Origin: Iodidimonas sp. SYSU 1G8
Lineage (GTDB): Bacteria > Pseudomonadota > Alphaproteobacteria > SMXS01
Direction: 5' to 3'
Assembly (NCBI RefSeq): GCF_039655775.1
Contig: NZ_JBBYXJ010000001.1
Span: 992,001-1,056,000 of the forward strand
Length of the DNA stretch: 64,000 bases
Shown: in pieces, positions 1 through 7,877 of the stretch
How the letters are laid out: every line of letters begins with the position of its first letter
How positions within the stretch are numbered: position 1 is the stretch's first letter
Notes under the pieces: generated by a model
Database searches by the model: none
What the model was told of the DNA's origin: nothing
The model's input: only the letters and a program-made list of their open reading frames with translations
Made by a program: the position numbers and the translations under genes

Positions 1-685
1 TCAGCACCGCGTCGTTGTACTGACGCCGGCGATCGACCAGTTCGCTCTTCTCGCGCTGCATGCGCGCATAGTAGTTGTCGTCACCGGGAAGCATGCCGAT
101 GTTATCGCGGCGGAACGTGGCGCGGCGCTGTTCGGCCTCGGACAGCTGCTGCTCGTAATCCCGGATCTGTTCGTCCAGGAAGCGACGCGCCTGGGAAATG
201 TCCTGGCGGCTCAGACCGAGATTGCTCTCGACGAAGATGGTCAACAGCGACTGGACCACACGCTGGGCCTTCTGACGATCGTGATCCTCATAGGACAGGC
301 GGAACAGGTTGGGGGCCACGGGCGTCAGCTGCACCTTGCTGCGGATCTGGTTGGCCATGGCGGCGACCTGAGCGTCGCTGGTGGCGCCGAGATCCAGATC
401 GGACATGCGCAGCACGCGTTCCATGTTGGGACGGCTGAGCAGCGTCTGCTGCATCACCTGAACCTGCCGGTTGACATCGACGGCGACGGTCACGCCCTCG
501 AGCAGGTCCTTCAGCATGGTGTCGGTGTCGATGTAGATCTGGGCCGAGGATTCATATTTGTCGGGAATGGAGGTGACGTACATCCATCCGCCCAGCGTCA
601 CCAGCCAGGCGACGCCTAACGCATACCAGCGCCTAAGCCAGAGCGACCTGAGCAGGAGAAGCAGTTGTACATAGTTATCGTTCAT
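1..685 (-). CDS. Exosortase-A-type polysaccharide chain-length determinant (Wzz/GNVR family), 3' part missing
   Basis: Reading leftward from an ATG at 683-685 gives an open frame that runs off the left edge, so only about 228 N-terminal residues are visible. The protein starts MNDNYVQLLLLLRSLWLRRW and has one membrane segment at roughly residues 20-38. A Wzz-like region follows (KYESSAQIYIDTDTMLKDLL), then a long, charged, probably coiled-coil stretch (residues 150-228). Proteins of this kind sit in the inner membrane with a periplasmic coiled coil and set polysaccharide chain length; the version found beside PEP-CTERM systems is about 500 residues long. The export lipoprotein gene lies 245 nt upstream on the same strand, as expected for a Wzz/Wza pair. 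The missing C-terminus should carry a second membrane segment. Confidence 0.88.
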   Translation of the reverse strand, partial: MNDNYVQLLLLLRSLWLRRWYALGVAWLVTLGGWMYVTSIPDKYESSAQIYIDTDTMLKDLLEGVTVAVDVNRQVQVMQQTLLSRPNMERVLRMSDLDLGATSDAQVAAMANQIRSKVQLTPVAPNLFRLSYEDHDRQKAQRVVQSLLTIFVESNLGLSRQDISQARRFLDEQIRDYEQQLSEAEQRRATFRRDNIGMLPGDDNYYARMQREKSELVDRRRQYNDAVL

Positions 686-930
686 GATTCGTCTTCGGAG
701 CCGTTGAGCTTCTAAAGCCCCTTCCTCGTTAGGTTTATCGCGCTCCCATTCGCGAACCCGTTGATAGGCCAGTATACCGCGAAAGCGGCGGAACCGACAG
801 TAGGGCCTTTGGAGAGTTCCCTCACGCCGGAAAACATCCGAACCGGACGCCTTCCCCTCGTGTTCTCCAGGGCGACAACCGCCAACTTCCTAACGAACAA
901 TTCCTCGACTATGTGTGGCTGCCCAGCCGC

Positions 931-1575
931 TCAGAAAAAGCTTTCCGGGATGATGATCACATCGCCGGGATTGATTTTCACATTGGCGGAGGTGTCACCA
1001 TCACGGATCAGGTCGCTGATCCGTACAGTGTACTCCTCCTGCTTGTTCTCCTGTACGTTGTAACGCACGAGCGTGGACCTGTTGCCGGCGGCATATTCCG
1101 TCAGTCCGCCCACGCTGATCATCACATCGAGCAATGTCATGTTGGAGCGGAACGGGATCGCCTGCGGCTCGGTTGCCTCGCCGACGACGCGCACCTGCTG
1201 CGCGAACGGGCCGGTGAATCCCGAGACGATCACGGTCACGATCGGGTTGCGAATATACTTGGAGAGCGCCTGTTCGATATCGCGCGCCAGCTGCGTCGGC
1301 GTTTTGCCGGTGGCGGCCAGATCCTCGATCAGGGGGACCGAAATACGGCCATCGGGGCGCACGGTCACGGTCGTCGTGACTTCCTGGTTGCGCCAGACGA
1401 AGACGTTGATGGTGTCGAGGGGACCGATGATGTAATCCGGCCCGGGCCCTTCATTGGGGGAGACGAATTCGGCGGAGGGCAGCGAACCATGGCGGGCACC
1501 GCAGGCGGCGACCAACAGGACCATGACCCCCAGAATGATTGACCGCGTCACGTTCTTCACAATTCCGACCGTCAA
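931..1575 (-). CDS. Polysaccharide export lipoprotein, exosortase-A-associated (Wza-like)
   Basis: A 214-residue outer-membrane export protein of the Wza/KpsD type. The N-terminus has a signal peptide ending in a lipobox (LVAAC, Cys25), so it should be lipid-anchored in the outer membrane. A polysaccharide-export domain covers about residues 45-120 (PDYIIGPLDTINVFVW is typical), followed by an SLBB-like fold (VRVVGEATEPQAIPF, residues 127-175). The best start is a TTG at 1575, preceded by the good ribosome site GAGGGAAG. GTG codons at residues 6 and 9 are alternatives and would still leave the lipobox intact. It pairs with the chain-length protein encoded just to the left. The size matches the short export proteins of PEP-CTERM exopolysaccharide loci. 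Confidence 0.92.
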   Translation of the reverse strand: MTVGIVKNVTRSIILGVMVLLVAACGARHGSLPSAEFVSPNEGPGPDYIIGPLDTINVFVWRNQEVTTTVTVRPDGRISVPLIEDLAATGKTPTQLARDIEQALSKYIRNPIVTVIVSGFTGPFAQQVRVVGEATEPQAIPFRSNMTLLDVMISVGGLTEYAAGNRSTLVRYNVQENKQEEYTVRISDLIRDGDTSANVKINPGDVIIIPESFF

Positions 1576-1593
1576 GCCGACTTCCCTCGCCTA

Positions 1594-1606
1594 GTAACCT
1601 GGTTAC
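1594..1606. promoter_or_regulatory. Inverted repeat GTAACC-T-GGTTAC upstream of the export lipoprotein
   Basis: A perfect 6+1+6 dyad lies 19-31 nt upstream of the export-lipoprotein start, where a regulator could act. Read on the minus strand it contains GGTAACCAG, a 9-mer that recurs at 4565-4573 in the divergent ligase/FemAB promoter gap. A protein-binding site is an inference from position and symmetry only. Confidence 0.3.
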
Positions 1607-1787
1607 CAAGACACCGCCCCAAGACGACGTCATTCCGAGCAGCGGATGTGTAGCCCACCAAGATGCCAGCACTTCTCGGAACACTTGATCCGAGGATATA
1701 CTGACAATTCCTTTGTTTCACTAGCAAATTGTGTATTCCGGGTATGCTCCGGAGCGACGCAGGCCGTGGCGGATTCGACCCTGCCGG

Positions 1788-3008
1788 TCAATCCAGGAAG
1801 ACCTCCACCGGCGCCGCGTGGCCCAGAAACGCGCCTGGACTGGCCGACGGGCCATAGGCGCCGGACTGGAACACGATAAAAAGATCTCCCACGTCAGCCC
1901 TCGGCAGCCCCACATTGTCCCCAAGACGGTCGAGGGGCGTGCACAAGCAGCCCACGACATCCACCGTCTCCTCCGGCGCACGGCCGATCCCGCCATCGAT
2001 CGCGACGGGATAATTCTTGCGGATCACCTGACCGAAATTGCCCGAGAGCGCCAGGTGATGGTGCAGGCCGCCATCGGTCACCAGGAAAGTCTTGCCGCGC
2101 GAGACCTTCCGGTCGACGATCCGGGAAACATAGACGCCGGCCTCGCCCACCAGGTAGCGGCCCAGTTCAATCGCGAAGACGGCCTGCGGCAATGCCTGCC
2201 GCGCCGGGATCAGCATCTCGGTCAGCGCCGCGCCGACGCGGGCAAGATCCAGCGGCGTCTCGCCGGGGAAATACGGTATGCCGAAGCCGCCGCCCAGATT
2301 GACGTAGCGGACCGGAGATGGCGCGGCCTCGGCGAGCCGGAGCGCAAGCTCGACCGTGCTGCGCAAGCAATCAATCAGGATGTCCCCGCCGAGCACCTGG
2401 GAGCCCGCGAAGATATGGAATCCGGCGAAATCCAGCGGCAGTCCGGCAAGCTCGGCCAGCAGCGCGGGCACTTGTTCCTCGTCCACGCCGAAGGGTTTGG
2501 CGCCGCCGCCCATGCGCATGCCCGATTGCCGCGTCTCGAACAGCGGGTTGACGCGCACGGCGACCCGTGGACGGCGGCCCAGCGCGGCGCCGATAGCCGC
2601 CAGCCGGCGCATCTCGCCGGCCGATTCCAGATTGACCGTCACGCCGGCGCTGGCCGCCGCGGTCAGTTCGGCATCGGTCTTGCCCGGTCCGGCGAAGCTG
2701 ATCCGCGCCGGGGCAGTCTGGCTCGCCAGCGCCCGGTCCAGTTCGCCGCCGGACGCCACATCCAGGCCATCCACGAGGCGGGCGAGATGAGCGATCACTT
2801 CCGGCATGGGATTGGCCTTGATCGCATAGTGGAGATGCAAGCCGTCCGGCATGACGGCGCGCAGCGCCGCCACACGCCTTGCCATCAGGCGTCCGTCATA
2901 GGCGAACAGCGGCGTGCCCCGCGCGGCAGCGATCTCCGCCAGCCGCGTGCCGGCCACCAGCAGCGCGTGATCGCGGACCTCGAAATCGCCGGGTGGCATA
3001 CCGGTCAC
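1788..3008 (-). CDS. PLP-dependent decarboxylase, exosortase A system-associated
   Basis: A 406-residue fold-type III (alanine-racemase-like barrel) decarboxylase related to diaminopimelate and ornithine decarboxylases. The PLP lysine is Lys64 in HYAIKANP. The glycine-rich phosphate loop is NLGGGFGIPYF, and the second active-site Cys from the partner subunit is in GCLCTPLDRLGD. This is the family that always accompanies exosortase A loci; its substrate is not known. The start codon overlaps the stop of the upstream ligase gene by 4 nt (3005-3008), so the two are probably translationally coupled. This suggests that the ligase and decarboxylase act on one pathway, perhaps making or activating an amine or amino-acid-derived group for the polysaccharide or lipid carrier. 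That last step is inference. Confidence 0.93.
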   Translation of the reverse strand: MTGMPPGDFEVRDHALLVAGTRLAEIAAARGTPLFAYDGRLMARRVAALRAVMPDGLHLHYAIKANPMPEVIAHLARLVDGLDVASGGELDRALASQTAPARISFAGPGKTDAELTAAASAGVTVNLESAGEMRRLAAIGAALGRRPRVAVRVNPLFETRQSGMRMGGGAKPFGVDEEQVPALLAELAGLPLDFAGFHIFAGSQVLGGDILIDCLRSTVELALRLAEAAPSPVRYVNLGGGFGIPYFPGETPLDLARVGAALTEMLIPARQALPQAVFAIELGRYLVGEAGVYVSRIVDRKVSRGKTFLVTDGGLHHHLALSGNFGQVIRKNYPVAIDGGIGRAPEETVDVVGCLCTPLDRLGDNVGLPRADVGDLFIVFQSGAYGPSASPGAFLGHAAPVEVFLD

Positions 3009-4537
3009 GGCGTCCTCCCGAACATGCCCGCCATCTCAGCCGTCAATCCCACGCGGTCGATCTTGCCATTCGGATTTCTCGGCAGCGCCTCGCGCAGGAT
3101 GATCGCCTTGGGCACCATGTAGGACGGCAGCTGCGCCCGGCAGTACGCCAGCACGTCATCCGCGGAGACGGCGTCCTCGTCACGCAGCGTGATCAGACCC
3201 ACGATGGCCTGCCCCAGCGACGGATGCGGCAGGCCCAGCGCGATGGCCTCGGCGACGCCTTCGGCCTCGAAGAGCACATCCTCGATCTCGGTCGGGCTCA
3301 CCCGGTAACCGGAGGTCTTGATCATGTTGTCCTGCCGCTCGACGAAGTAGAGATATCCCTCCTCGTCGCGGATGACCGTATCGCCGGACCAGACGGCGGG
3401 AGCCGTCACGCCGAACGTCTCCGGCAGCGGCCGGAAGCGGCGTGAGGTGCGCTCCGGATCGTTCCAGTACCCTTGCGCCACAAGCGGGCCGCTATGGACC
3501 AGTTCGCCCGGCTCGCCCGGCGCCGCCGGCCGTCCGTGGGCATCGACGACATCGATACGGGCATAAGGGATCGCCATGCCGATGGAGTCGGGACGTGTAT
3601 CGACCTGGTCCGGGTCCAGATAGGTCGACCGGAACGCCTCGGTGAGACCGTACATCAGGTAGATCCGCGTCGATGGCGCGCGGGCGCGGATCGCGTCGAT
3701 GGCATGCCGCGGCATCCGGCCACCCGAATTGGTGACGTAGCGCAGGGTCGCGGCGATCTCCGGCGGCCAGTCCAGACCCAACACCTGCAGCCAGAGTGGC
3801 GGCACACAGGCAAGGCCCGTGATGCGCTCGCGGACCAGCACATTGATGATATCCTGCGGGAACAGGTGGTTGATCAGAACAGCGGTCGCGCCGCTCAGGA
3901 ACGCCGTCGAGACCTGCGAGAGGCCATAGTCGAAACTTAGCGGCAACGCGCACAGGATCCTGTCCTCGGCATGGTTGCCGAGATAGGACGCGACGCTGCG
4001 GGCACCGGTGACGAGGTTGCGGTGAGACAGCATCACGCCCTTGGGCAGGCCGGTGCTGCCGGAGGTGTAGAGGAGCGCGGCGAGATCGTCGGGCGCCGGG
4101 TGTCCGATGGCGTCGGATGTCTTGGCCAGGAACGCATCCCAACCGGTCTCGACGGTCACGACGTGCCTGATCGTCTCGGGCAGGCCGCCCGCGTCGGCGC
4201 GGAGCGCGGCCAAGCGGTCCGCCGAGGTCACGAGGATGGCGGCCCCTGAGTCGGACAGGATATGATTGACCTGCCGGGCCTTGAGCACCGGATTGACCGG
4301 CACGAAAACGCCGCCCGCGCGCGCCGCGGCGAACAGCGATATGACGGTCTCGAACGATTTGGGCAGGTAGACGGCGACGCGCTCGCCCGCCCGCAACCCG
4401 TGGGCGAGAAACGCCCCGGATGCACGCCGGATTTCGCGGGCTGCCGCCACATAGGTCAGCGACTCCGGTCCGAGGCGCAGCGCCTCGCCCAGCGGATTGA
4501 GCGTCAGACCGCGCTCGATGAGGTCGCCAAATAGCAT
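3005..4537 (-). CDS. AMP-forming acyl-CoA/acyl-ACP ligase, exosortase A system-associated
   Basis: A 510-residue member of the adenylate-forming (ANL) superfamily. The ATP-binding motif is LLYTSGSTGLPKGVMLSH, followed by YGLTEAF, and the C-terminal catalytic lysine is in NPNGKIDR. The open frame extends to 4642, but the ATG at 4537 (MLFGDLIERG) is the better start because it begins where the family does and has GAAGG upstream. The enzyme should adenylate a carboxylic acid and load it on CoA or, since an ACP gene lies 1.1 kb away, on that carrier protein. It is coupled to the decarboxylase by a 4-nt overlap and diverges from the FemAB-like gene across 64 nt. The substrate is unknown. Confidence 0.93.
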   Translation of the reverse strand: MLFGDLIERGLTLNPLGEALRLGPESLTYVAAAREIRRASGAFLAHGLRAGERVAVYLPKSFETVISLFAAARAGGVFVPVNPVLKARQVNHILSDSGAAILVTSADRLAALRADAGGLPETIRHVVTVETGWDAFLAKTSDAIGHPAPDDLAALLYTSGSTGLPKGVMLSHRNLVTGARSVASYLGNHAEDRILCALPLSFDYGLSQVSTAFLSGATAVLINHLFPQDIINVLVRERITGLACVPPLWLQVLGLDWPPEIAATLRYVTNSGGRMPRHAIDAIRARAPSTRIYLMYGLTEAFRSTYLDPDQVDTRPDSIGMAIPYARIDVVDAHGRPAAPGEPGELVHSGPLVAQGYWNDPERTSRRFRPLPETFGVTAPAVWSGDTVIRDEEGYLYFVERQDNMIKTSGYRVSPTEIEDVLFEAEGVAEAIALGLPHPSLGQAIVGLITLRDEDAVSADDVLAYCRAQLPSYMVPKAIILREALPRNPNGKIDRVGLTAEMAGMFGRTP

Positions 4538-4601
4538 GATGAAGCGGGTGCCTTCACGCAGTAGGGTAACCAGTGTCCATACCCGGCAGCTTGTTAGACG
4601 A
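4538..4601. promoter_or_regulatory. Divergent promoter gap between ligase and FemAB-like genes
   Basis: This 64-nt gap must carry the leftward start of the ligase-decarboxylase unit and the rightward start of the FemAB-ACP-hydrolase unit. It contains GGTAACCAG at 4565-4573, the 9-mer also present in the dyad before the export gene. No convincing -35/-10 pair is visible. Confidence 0.4.
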
Positions 4602-5663
4602 ATGACCGTCATAGTGGAAGAGTTTCGCGATGTTGCGCGCATGCCGGCGCGCTTCGGCCCGCTGTTTGCCCGTCACGAAGCGCGCAGCATCTTCCTGACC
4701 CGCGACTGGTTCGCCCTGCTTCCGGCCTGCGGATTCGAGAGGAACAGCGCGCTGGCCTTCATGGCGGCCAGCGCGCCGTCGGGCGAACCGCTCGCCGTCC
4801 TGCCTCTGGCTTTTTCCGGAGCAGGCGCTTCCTCGCTGGCCAATTTCTATTCCCTTCGCTTCGCGCCGCTGCTGAACGAGGATGCATCACCGGGGCTCAG
4901 GATCGAGGCCCTCGCCGCCATCGGCGCCGACCTGAAGCGGCGCTGCACCCTGGTCCACCTGAAACCCATGGCGGGCGACGACCCATCCCTGCCCTTGATG
5001 AACGAGGCGTTTCGCCGCGCCGGTTTCCTGGTGGACAGCCACGCCGGATCACCGATGCGCTATCGCGACACGGCCGGGTTGAGCGGGTCGGACTTTGCCG
5101 CGCAGCTCGGCTCGCGCCTGCGAAACAGCATCCGGCGCAACATGAAGGTCCGTGAACCGTCCGATGGCTTCTCGCTGTTCACCGCGCAGGAGGACACCGC
5201 GCGAGGCATCGGTCTTTTTGAAGCCGTCTACGCCCGAAGCTGGAAGGGCGCCGAGCCGTTTCCCGCCTTCATGCCGGCATTCGCCGCCATGCTGGCCCGC
5301 CGCGGCGCGCTCCGGCTGGGCGTGTGGGAGATCGACGGCCGGCCCGCGGCGGCGCAGCTCTGGATCGTTCACGAACGTCAGGCCACCATCTACAAGCTGG
5401 CGCATGACCCGGACTATGACGACCTGTCCGTCGGGTCGGCGCTGACCCTGCGCATGTTCCAAGAAGTCCTCGACCGCGACAGCCCCGCGCGGATCGACTT
5501 CGGCCTCGGCGACGAGCCGTTCAAGAGCGACTGGACGCCGTGCCGCGCGGACGGGCTCGGCTGGCTCGCCTTCAATCCATCGACCGTCACCGGACTGCTG
5601 CAGGCGGCAAGACACCGCGCCGGGCGCCTTTTCAGCTTATCAGGCGGACGGAACGGTGTATAA
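4602..5663 (+). CDS. FemAB-like GNAT-fold protein, exosortase A system-associated
   Basis: A 353-residue protein of the FemAB-related group found in PEP-CTERM loci. The internal LRNSIRRNMKVREP and the C-terminal half (LGVWEIDGRPAAAQLWIV, DFGLGDEPFKSDW) match the acyltransferase fold that in Gram-positives adds amino acids to peptidoglycan from aminoacyl-tRNA. Here the acceptor is unknown; a sugar or lipid carrier of the exopolysaccharide is plausible. The open frame reaches back to 4497, inside the divergent ligase gene, so the ATG at 4602 (MTVIVEEF) is preferred. The stop overlaps the GTG start of the ACP gene, making the two translationally linked. It is likely cytoplasmic, with no signal peptide. 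Confidence 0.9.
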   Translation: MTVIVEEFRDVARMPARFGPLFARHEARSIFLTRDWFALLPACGFERNSALAFMAASAPSGEPLAVLPLAFSGAGASSLANFYSLRFAPLLNEDASPGLRIEALAAIGADLKRRCTLVHLKPMAGDDPSLPLMNEAFRRAGFLVDSHAGSPMRYRDTAGLSGSDFAAQLGSRLRNSIRRNMKVREPSDGFSLFTAQEDTARGIGLFEAVYARSWKGAEPFPAFMPAFAAMLARRGALRLGVWEIDGRPAAAQLWIVHERQATIYKLAHDPDYDDLSVGSALTLRMFQEVLDRDSPARIDFGLGDEPFKSDWTPCRADGLGWLAFNPSTVTGLLQAARHRAGRLFSLSGGRNGV

Positions 5664-5934
5664 ACCCGAAAATTTCGACAGGGCGACCATGGCCACCATC
5701 GACAAAGTTCGCGACGTGCTGGGAGAGACACTGGGGCTGGGTGACCGGACAGCCTCCATGCTCGCCTCCACGCCGCTTCTGGGAAATCTGCCGGAGCTCG
5801 ACTCCATGGCGGTGGTGGAAATCGTCACCCGTCTCGAAGCGGATTTTCAGATCAGGATCCACGATGACGAGATCAGCGCCGAGACCTTCGCGACGCTCGG
5901 CAGCCTGACTGGCTTCATCGAGGGAAAACTCTAG
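5656..5934 (+). CDS. Acyl carrier protein of the exosortase A locus
   Basis: A 92-residue carrier protein. The phosphopantetheine attachment serine is in ELDSMAVVEI. Flanking acidic helices and hydrophobic positions (VRDVLGETLGL, LEADFQIRI) fit the ACP fold. The start used is a GTG at 5656 that overlaps the FemAB stop; an ATG at 5689 would remove 11 residues and still leave a complete ACP. Its place between an acyl ligase, a FemAB-like transferase and two hydrolase-fold proteins implies that it holds an acyl or aminoacyl intermediate dedicated to this locus rather than serving fatty-acid synthesis. Confidence 0.93.
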   Translation: MYKPENFDRATMATIDKVRDVLGETLGLGDRTASMLASTPLLGNLPELDSMAVVEIVTRLEADFQIRIHDDEISAETFATLGSLTGFIEGKL

Positions 5935-5954
5935 CCGCGACGGGGCCAGCGCCA

Positions 5955-6779
5955 GTGAAGGCCGAGTTCATTGCCGGTCCAAGGGGCGAACTCTTCACCC
6001 TGTACTTTCCGACTGCGCCTGGCGTGACGCCACGCGGCGCCATGGTGTTCGTCCCACCCTTCGCCGAGGAAATGAATCGGGCGCGCGCCACGGTCACCGC
6101 GCAGGCGCGGGCCTTCGCGTCGGTCGGCGTCGCCGTTCTCGTGCTGGATCTCTACGGCACGGGTGACAGCGAAGGCGCCTTCGCCGACGCCCGCTGGGAA
6201 ACCTGGCGCGAGGACGTGCGGGTCGCCGGCCAGTGGCTGCGCGATGCCGGGCATGGCCAGGTCGGTCTCTGGGGTTTGCGATTGGGTGCCCTGCTGGCGG
6301 TGGACACGGTTTTCGATGCGCCGGATTCCTTCGACTTCATCCTGCTGTGGGAGCCCGTCCTGTCCGGAAAGGCGTTCATGGACCAGTTCCTGCGGATCGG
6401 TATCGCCGAAGGGCTCGAAGCCGGTGGCCGCAGCATCACGCTCAACGAATTACGCTTGAAGCTGAGCCGCACGGAACCCGTGGAAGTCGCCGGCTATGTG
6501 GTCTCACGAATTCTGACTCACGCCATCGACAGGTCGGACATGATCCTGCTGGCCGAGGCATTGCGGGTGCCGCTCACCTGGCTCGACGTCTCGCCTCCCG
6601 GCCCCGACCGCCGCGATGCCATCGACGAGATCATGCGTGTCTGCGGCGCGGCGGGCGTGAGCATCGATTACCGGGAAGTCCGCGGTCAGCCCTTCTGGGC
6701 GGTCCAGAACGCCGCAGCCAGCCCGTCGCTGATCGAGACGACACTCAGCGCGGTCGCGGATACCCATGGCCCAGTCTGA
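5955..6779 (+). CDS. Alpha/beta-hydrolase-fold protein, exosortase A system type 2, lacking a Ser nucleophile
   Basis: A 274-residue cytoplasmic alpha/beta-hydrolase-fold protein of the second hydrolase group tied to exosortase A loci. The fold is clear (GAMVFVPPFAEEMNRAR, VLVLDLYGTGDSEG), but the nucleophile elbow reads GLRLG, with Arg where Ser or Cys is expected. The C-terminal loop that normally supplies the catalytic His reads RGQPFWAV. It may therefore be non-hydrolytic, either a binding or partner subunit or an enzyme with other chemistry. It follows the ACP gene by 20 nt and overlaps the next hydrolase gene by 14 nt, so all are in one operon. Confidence 0.9.
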   Translation: MKAEFIAGPRGELFTLYFPTAPGVTPRGAMVFVPPFAEEMNRARATVTAQARAFASVGVAVLVLDLYGTGDSEGAFADARWETWREDVRVAGQWLRDAGHGQVGLWGLRLGALLAVDTVFDAPDSFDFILLWEPVLSGKAFMDQFLRIGIAEGLEAGGRSITLNELRLKLSRTEPVEVAGYVVSRILTHAIDRSDMILLAEALRVPLTWLDVSPPGPDRRDAIDEIMRVCGAAGVSIDYREVRGQPFWAVQNAAASPSLIETTLSAVADTHGPV

Positions 6780-7617
6780 GGAACGCAGTCTCGTCTTCAT
6801 GGCCGACGGGACGCTTCTCGTCGGCGTGCTCCACCTGCCCGAAGAAGACACCGCGCGCGCGGTCCTGATCGTGCCGGGGGCGCCGCAAACCCGGGTCGGG
6901 CCGCACCGGCTGTTCGTCGATCTGGCCCGGCAACTGACCGCGCACGGCGTCGCCGTGATGCGGATGGACCGCCGCGGGTTTGGTGACAGCAGCGGCCCGC
7001 AGGTCGAGTTCGAGAATGCCGGCGCCGACATCGCCGCCGCCGTCGCGGCGCTGCGGAACGCGCAACCCGGCATTCGCTCGGTGTGCGTCATGGGTCTGTG
7101 CGACGGCGCCAGCGCCGCGCTGCTGCATGCCACGGTAATTCCCGGCGTCGACGAACTCATCCTGATCAATCCCTGGGCGCGAACGGACGGCGGGGAAGCC
7201 AGAGCGGTGCTGCAGGCCTATTACCTGCCCCGCCTGCTGCGCTGGCGGCGCTGGCTGGCCGTCATGACCTCCTATGCCCGGATGCGCGGCGCCCTGGGCA
7301 GCCTTGCCACCGCGGTCGTCGATGCGGTCAGGACCAGCGCGAAACCCGGGGGACAACCCGAGTTCATCGCCGCCATGCTGGGAAACTGGGTGTCCTTCAA
7401 GGGCCGCTCCCTCGTGATCCTGAGTGACCGGGACCTTACCGCGACCGCCTTCGATGACGTGGTCCGCCAGACGCTGAGCTGGCCGGTGCTGATGCGGTCC
7501 ACCCGCGCGGAGGTGGCCCATATCCGGGACGCCGATCATACCTTCAGTTCGCGCAAGCAGAAGGCACTGCTGGCCGGCTGCATCACGGCGTGGCTGGAAA
7601 CGGAGAGCGGCTCCTAG
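6766..7617 (+). CDS. Alpha/beta hydrolase, exosortase A system type 1, with a Cys nucleophile
   Basis: A 283-residue alpha/beta hydrolase. The nucleophile elbow is GLCDGAS, so the expected Ser is Cys, as in dienelactone-hydrolase-like enzymes. An Asp (ILSDRD) and a His (DADHTFS) complete a plausible Cys-Asp-His triad. The oxyanion strand region is LIVPGAPQTRVGPHR and the usual RMDRRGFGDS is present. A Cys nucleophile next to an ACP gene would suit taking an acyl group from a thioester (acyl transfer) as well as hydrolysis; this is inference. The gene start lies inside the end of the type 2 gene (14-nt overlap), which suggests that the two products are made together and may form a pair. Confidence 0.92.
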   Translation: MAQSEERSLVFMADGTLLVGVLHLPEEDTARAVLIVPGAPQTRVGPHRLFVDLARQLTAHGVAVMRMDRRGFGDSSGPQVEFENAGADIAAAVAALRNAQPGIRSVCVMGLCDGASAALLHATVIPGVDELILINPWARTDGGEARAVLQAYYLPRLLRWRRWLAVMTSYARMRGALGSLATAVVDAVRTSAKPGGQPEFIAAMLGNWVSFKGRSLVILSDRDLTATAFDDVVRQTLSWPVLMRSTRAEVAHIRDADHTFSSRKQKALLAGCITAWLETESGS

Positions 7618-7757
7618 GAACCCTGCGGACCGTCGCCATCGGGCCGCTTGGGTGGTGTCGGCCGCCAGGGCCCCTTCTTCGCGCCTGGCCCGCTTTTTTC
7701 AAGCCGGACAAGCACATAGGCGACGACCGGAACGGCCGCGCAGAAGAGGATGAACAT
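7614..7757 (-). CDS. Small single-span membrane protein, hypothetical
   Basis: A 47-residue minus-strand frame in the 260-nt gap between hydrolase 1 and the O-ligase gene. It starts MFILFCAAVPVVAYVLVRLE, one membrane helix, then has a basic, Pro/Gly-rich tail (KKGPWRPTPPKRP). A GTG at 7772 would add five residues. The layout (helix, then positive tail) looks like a real small membrane protein and is not what the antisense of a coding gene would give here, because no plus-strand gene covers 7618-7877. There is no homology evidence, and its stop overlaps the end of hydrolase 1 by 4 nt. It could also be spurious. Confidence 0.4.
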   Translation of the reverse strand: MFILFCAAVPVVAYVLVRLEKSGPGAKKGPWRPTPPKRPDGDGPQGS

Positions 7758-7877
7758 GGCCGTGTCGAACACAGGCGGGCTTTCGTCGGGACGCCGGAAC
7801 GGCCGCGCGCTTGTGCGTCGGCCTGACGCCTGATACCACAGACGCACCGGCGCGAAAACGGAGACGATTACCAGCCG

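Noticed and set aside
4497-4601. Upstream extension of the FemAB-like protein
   Set aside because: It would overlap the divergent ligase start and adds Arg/Ser-rich residues unlike the family; the ATG at 4602 fits better.
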